In this document: piece by piece, positions 5,638 through 6,368 of the stretch
How the letters are laid out: every line of letters begins with the position of its first letter
Position numbering within the stretch: position 1 is the stretch's first letter
NCBI GenBank assembly: GCA_934096735.1
Contig: CAKOMS010000034.1
Span: forward strand, 1-6,368
Origin: an uncultured Bacilli bacterium
GTDB taxonomy: Bacteria > Bacillota_I > Bacilli_A > RF39 > UBA660
Length of the DNA: 6,368 nucleotides
Direction of reading: 5' to 3'
Notes under the pieces: model-generated
Seen by the model: the letters and a program-made list of their open reading frames with translations, nothing else
Database searches by the model: none
What the model was told of the DNA's origin: nothing
Program-made: the position numbers and the translations under genes

Positions 5638-6211
5638 TAATTATTTTGGTTATCATTTTTTCTCTAGTATATTAAAATTTGTAGGAAATATAGTATATGG
5701 AGGAAAAGTAATAGGTAAAGAAAATTTAAATATTGATAATGGTTTTGTTTTAGCAGGGAATCATGTTAGTAGTGTTGATTGTTATCTTTTTTATAAAGCT
5801 TTAAAAAGACCTATTTATACAATTGGAAAAAAAGAGTTGTATGATAGTAAATTAGCTTGGTTTTTTAAGATTATGAATGTTATTCCAGTAGATAGAAAGA
5901 ATAAGAATCCTAAAGCTAAAGAAGAAGCAATTAATAAATTAAAAGATGGTAATATTATATTAATATTTCCAGAAGGTACTTTTCATAAGAAAGAAGGGGA
6001 ATTATTATTACCTTTTAAACCTGGTGCAATAGATTTTTCTATTAAAGCAGATGTACCAATAGTACCTTTTGCTATTATTAGTAAATTTAAGTTTAGATGT
6101 AATCCAAAAATAGTATTTGGTAAACCTTTTTATGCTAAAGATATAAAAGAAGAAGATAGAATTAAATATTTAGAAGATGTAGTAAGAAATTTAATTATAG
6201 AGAATAGTTAG
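5624..6211 (+). CDS. PlsC-type 1-acylglycerol-3-phosphate acyltransferase family protein
   Basis: A 195-aa protein of the lysophospholipid acyltransferase (PlsC) family, slightly shorter than usual. Motif I NHVSSVD at 46-52 holds the catalytic His-Asp pair. Motif II is around 69-91 (KKELY ... VIPVDR), motif III FPEGTF at 115-120 and motif IV VPIVPFA at 144-150. The reaction expected is transfer of an acyl group to lysophosphatidic acid or a similar lipid at the membrane face; the N-terminus (about 7-25) is hydrophobic and may associate with the membrane. I chose ATG 5624 because GAGGAG lies 7 bp upstream, the same layout as in the gene before; a TTG at 5582 adds 14 residues but has no binding site. 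It overlaps the ligase gene by 14 bp and is the last gene of the operon. Confidence 0.93.
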   Translation: MKKNDNYFGYHFFSSILKFVGNIVYGGKVIGKENLNIDNGFVLAGNHVSSVDCYLFYKALKRPIYTIGKKELYDSKLAWFFKIMNVIPVDRKNKNPKAKEEAINKLKDGNIILIFPEGTFHKKEGELLLPFKPGAIDFSIKADVPIVPFAIISKFKFRCNPKIVFGKPFYAKDIKEEDRIKYLEDVVRNLIIENS

Positions 6212-6231
6212 TTTAAAATTAACTGTTTTTT
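6203..6231 (+). terminator. Probable terminator of the lipid operon
   Basis: AATAGTTA (6203-6210) pairs with TAACTGTT (6220-6227), with one G-T pair and a 9-nt loop, and a T run extends to 6231. The stem overlaps the stop codon at 6209-6211. The stem is AT-rich and only moderately strong. Confidence 0.6.
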
Positions 6232-6232
6232 A

Positions 6233-6261
6233 TTGTAAATTAATTAAATTTATAGTATCAT
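6233..6261 (+). promoter_or_regulatory. Probable promoter for the right-end gene
   Basis: TTGTAA (6233-6238), a 17-bp spacer and TATCAT (6256-6261) lie just after the operon terminator. The start would be near 6268, giving a leader of about 54 nt before the ATG at 6322. Confidence 0.5.
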
Positions 6262-6281
6262 TTTCATAGAAAGATAGAAAA

Positions 6282-6305
6282 TAAGTAAGAGGAAAAACTT
6301 ACTTA
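6282..6305 (+). promoter_or_regulatory. Leader hairpin
   Basis: TAAGTAAG (6282-6289) and CTTACTTA (6298-6305) form a perfect 8-bp stem with an A-rich 8-nt loop. No T run follows, so it is not a terminator. It sits in the predicted 5' leader directly before the ribosome binding site; it could protect the mRNA or act in regulation. Confidence 0.5.
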
Positions 6306-6343
6306 CTCGGAGGTTGATAAGATGAAAAAAATAGACTTCCGGG
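6306..6343 (+). promoter_or_regulatory. Possible stem masking the ribosome binding site
   Basis: CTCGGAGG (6306-6313), which contains the GGAGG ribosome binding site, can pair with CTTCCGGG (6336-6343) in the early coding region, with two G-T pairs and a 22-nt loop that includes the ATG. This is a pairing seen in the sequence; whether it forms is inference. Confidence 0.3.
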
Positions 6344-6368
6344 GGGGGGGTTGTGAAACTCCTTCTTG
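6322..6368 (+). CDS. Start of an unknown gene, interrupted by a G10 run and cut by the window end
   Basis: ATG 6322 has the good ribosome binding site GGAGG (6309-6313) 8 bp upstream, plus a probable promoter and leader. As written, the frame reads MKKIDFRGGGCETPS and stays open to the window end. The ten-G run at 6341-6350 decides the frame: nine G would give MKKIDFRGGVVKLLL, which looks more like a normal hydrophobic start, while eight or eleven G would lead to TGA directly after the run. Too little is present to name a product. It could be a phase-variable gene, a sequencing or assembly error, or a non-coding region. Confidence 0.35.
   Translation, partial: MKKIDFRGGGCETPS
6341..6350. repeat. 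Homopolymer run of ten G
   Basis: Ten consecutive G in otherwise very AT-rich DNA, seven codons after a well-supported start codon. It is by far the longest G or C run in the window. Confidence 0.9.

Noticed and set aside
5635..5640. TGA read as Trp (Mycoplasma code), since TAA follows at once
   Set aside because: The Trp codons I checked in the window are TGG and no gene contains an internal TGA, so the standard reading is the simpler one.

Overview
The window is very AT-rich DNA from a Gram-positive bacterium of the Bacillota type, probably an AT-rich lineage of the Bacilli or Clostridia. The pointers are strong AGGAG-like ribosome binding sites, TTGACA/TATAAT-type promoters, hairpin-plus-T-run terminators, tRNA genes with an encoded CCA, and AT-ending codon use. 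The tryptophan codons I checked are TGG and one gene ends in TGA, so the genetic code looks standard rather than Mycoplasma-like. The placement is inference; no 16S or other marker gene is present.

Left part (1-1741). The window opens one base inside a tRNA-Asn gene, followed by its terminator. Next come two divergent genes. On the minus strand is a Cys-rich CFI-box protein whose terminator stem is built from its own last codons. On the plus strand is a stand-alone single-domain AAA+ ATPase related to the first ATPase domain of ClpA/ClpB. Their promoters lie back to back in an intergenic gap of less than 100 bp.

Middle (1742-3010). A tRNA-His gene with its own promoter ends at a bidirectional terminator, which also serves two small minus-strand genes of unknown function: a four-helix membrane protein and an Asn-rich helical protein. 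A minus-strand tRNA-Gly gene follows, with a textbook promoter and a perfect-palindrome terminator. The tRNA genes and their terminators separate the protein-coding blocks.

Right part (3078-6231). Three plus-strand genes overlap by 14-20 bp and form a translationally coupled operon: a stand-alone E2/CAT-fold acyltransferase-like protein without lipoyl domain, a fatty acyl-CoA synthetase-like adenylating enzyme with all key motifs, and a PlsC-type lysophospholipid acyltransferase. The likely theme is activation of fatty acids and their transfer to a lipid acceptor. After a terminator, a new promoter, leader hairpin, ribosome binding site and ATG start another gene. It is interrupted by a run of ten G and cut by the window end; this is the most unusual sequence in the window. 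I see no CRISPR array, insertion sequence or phage gene.
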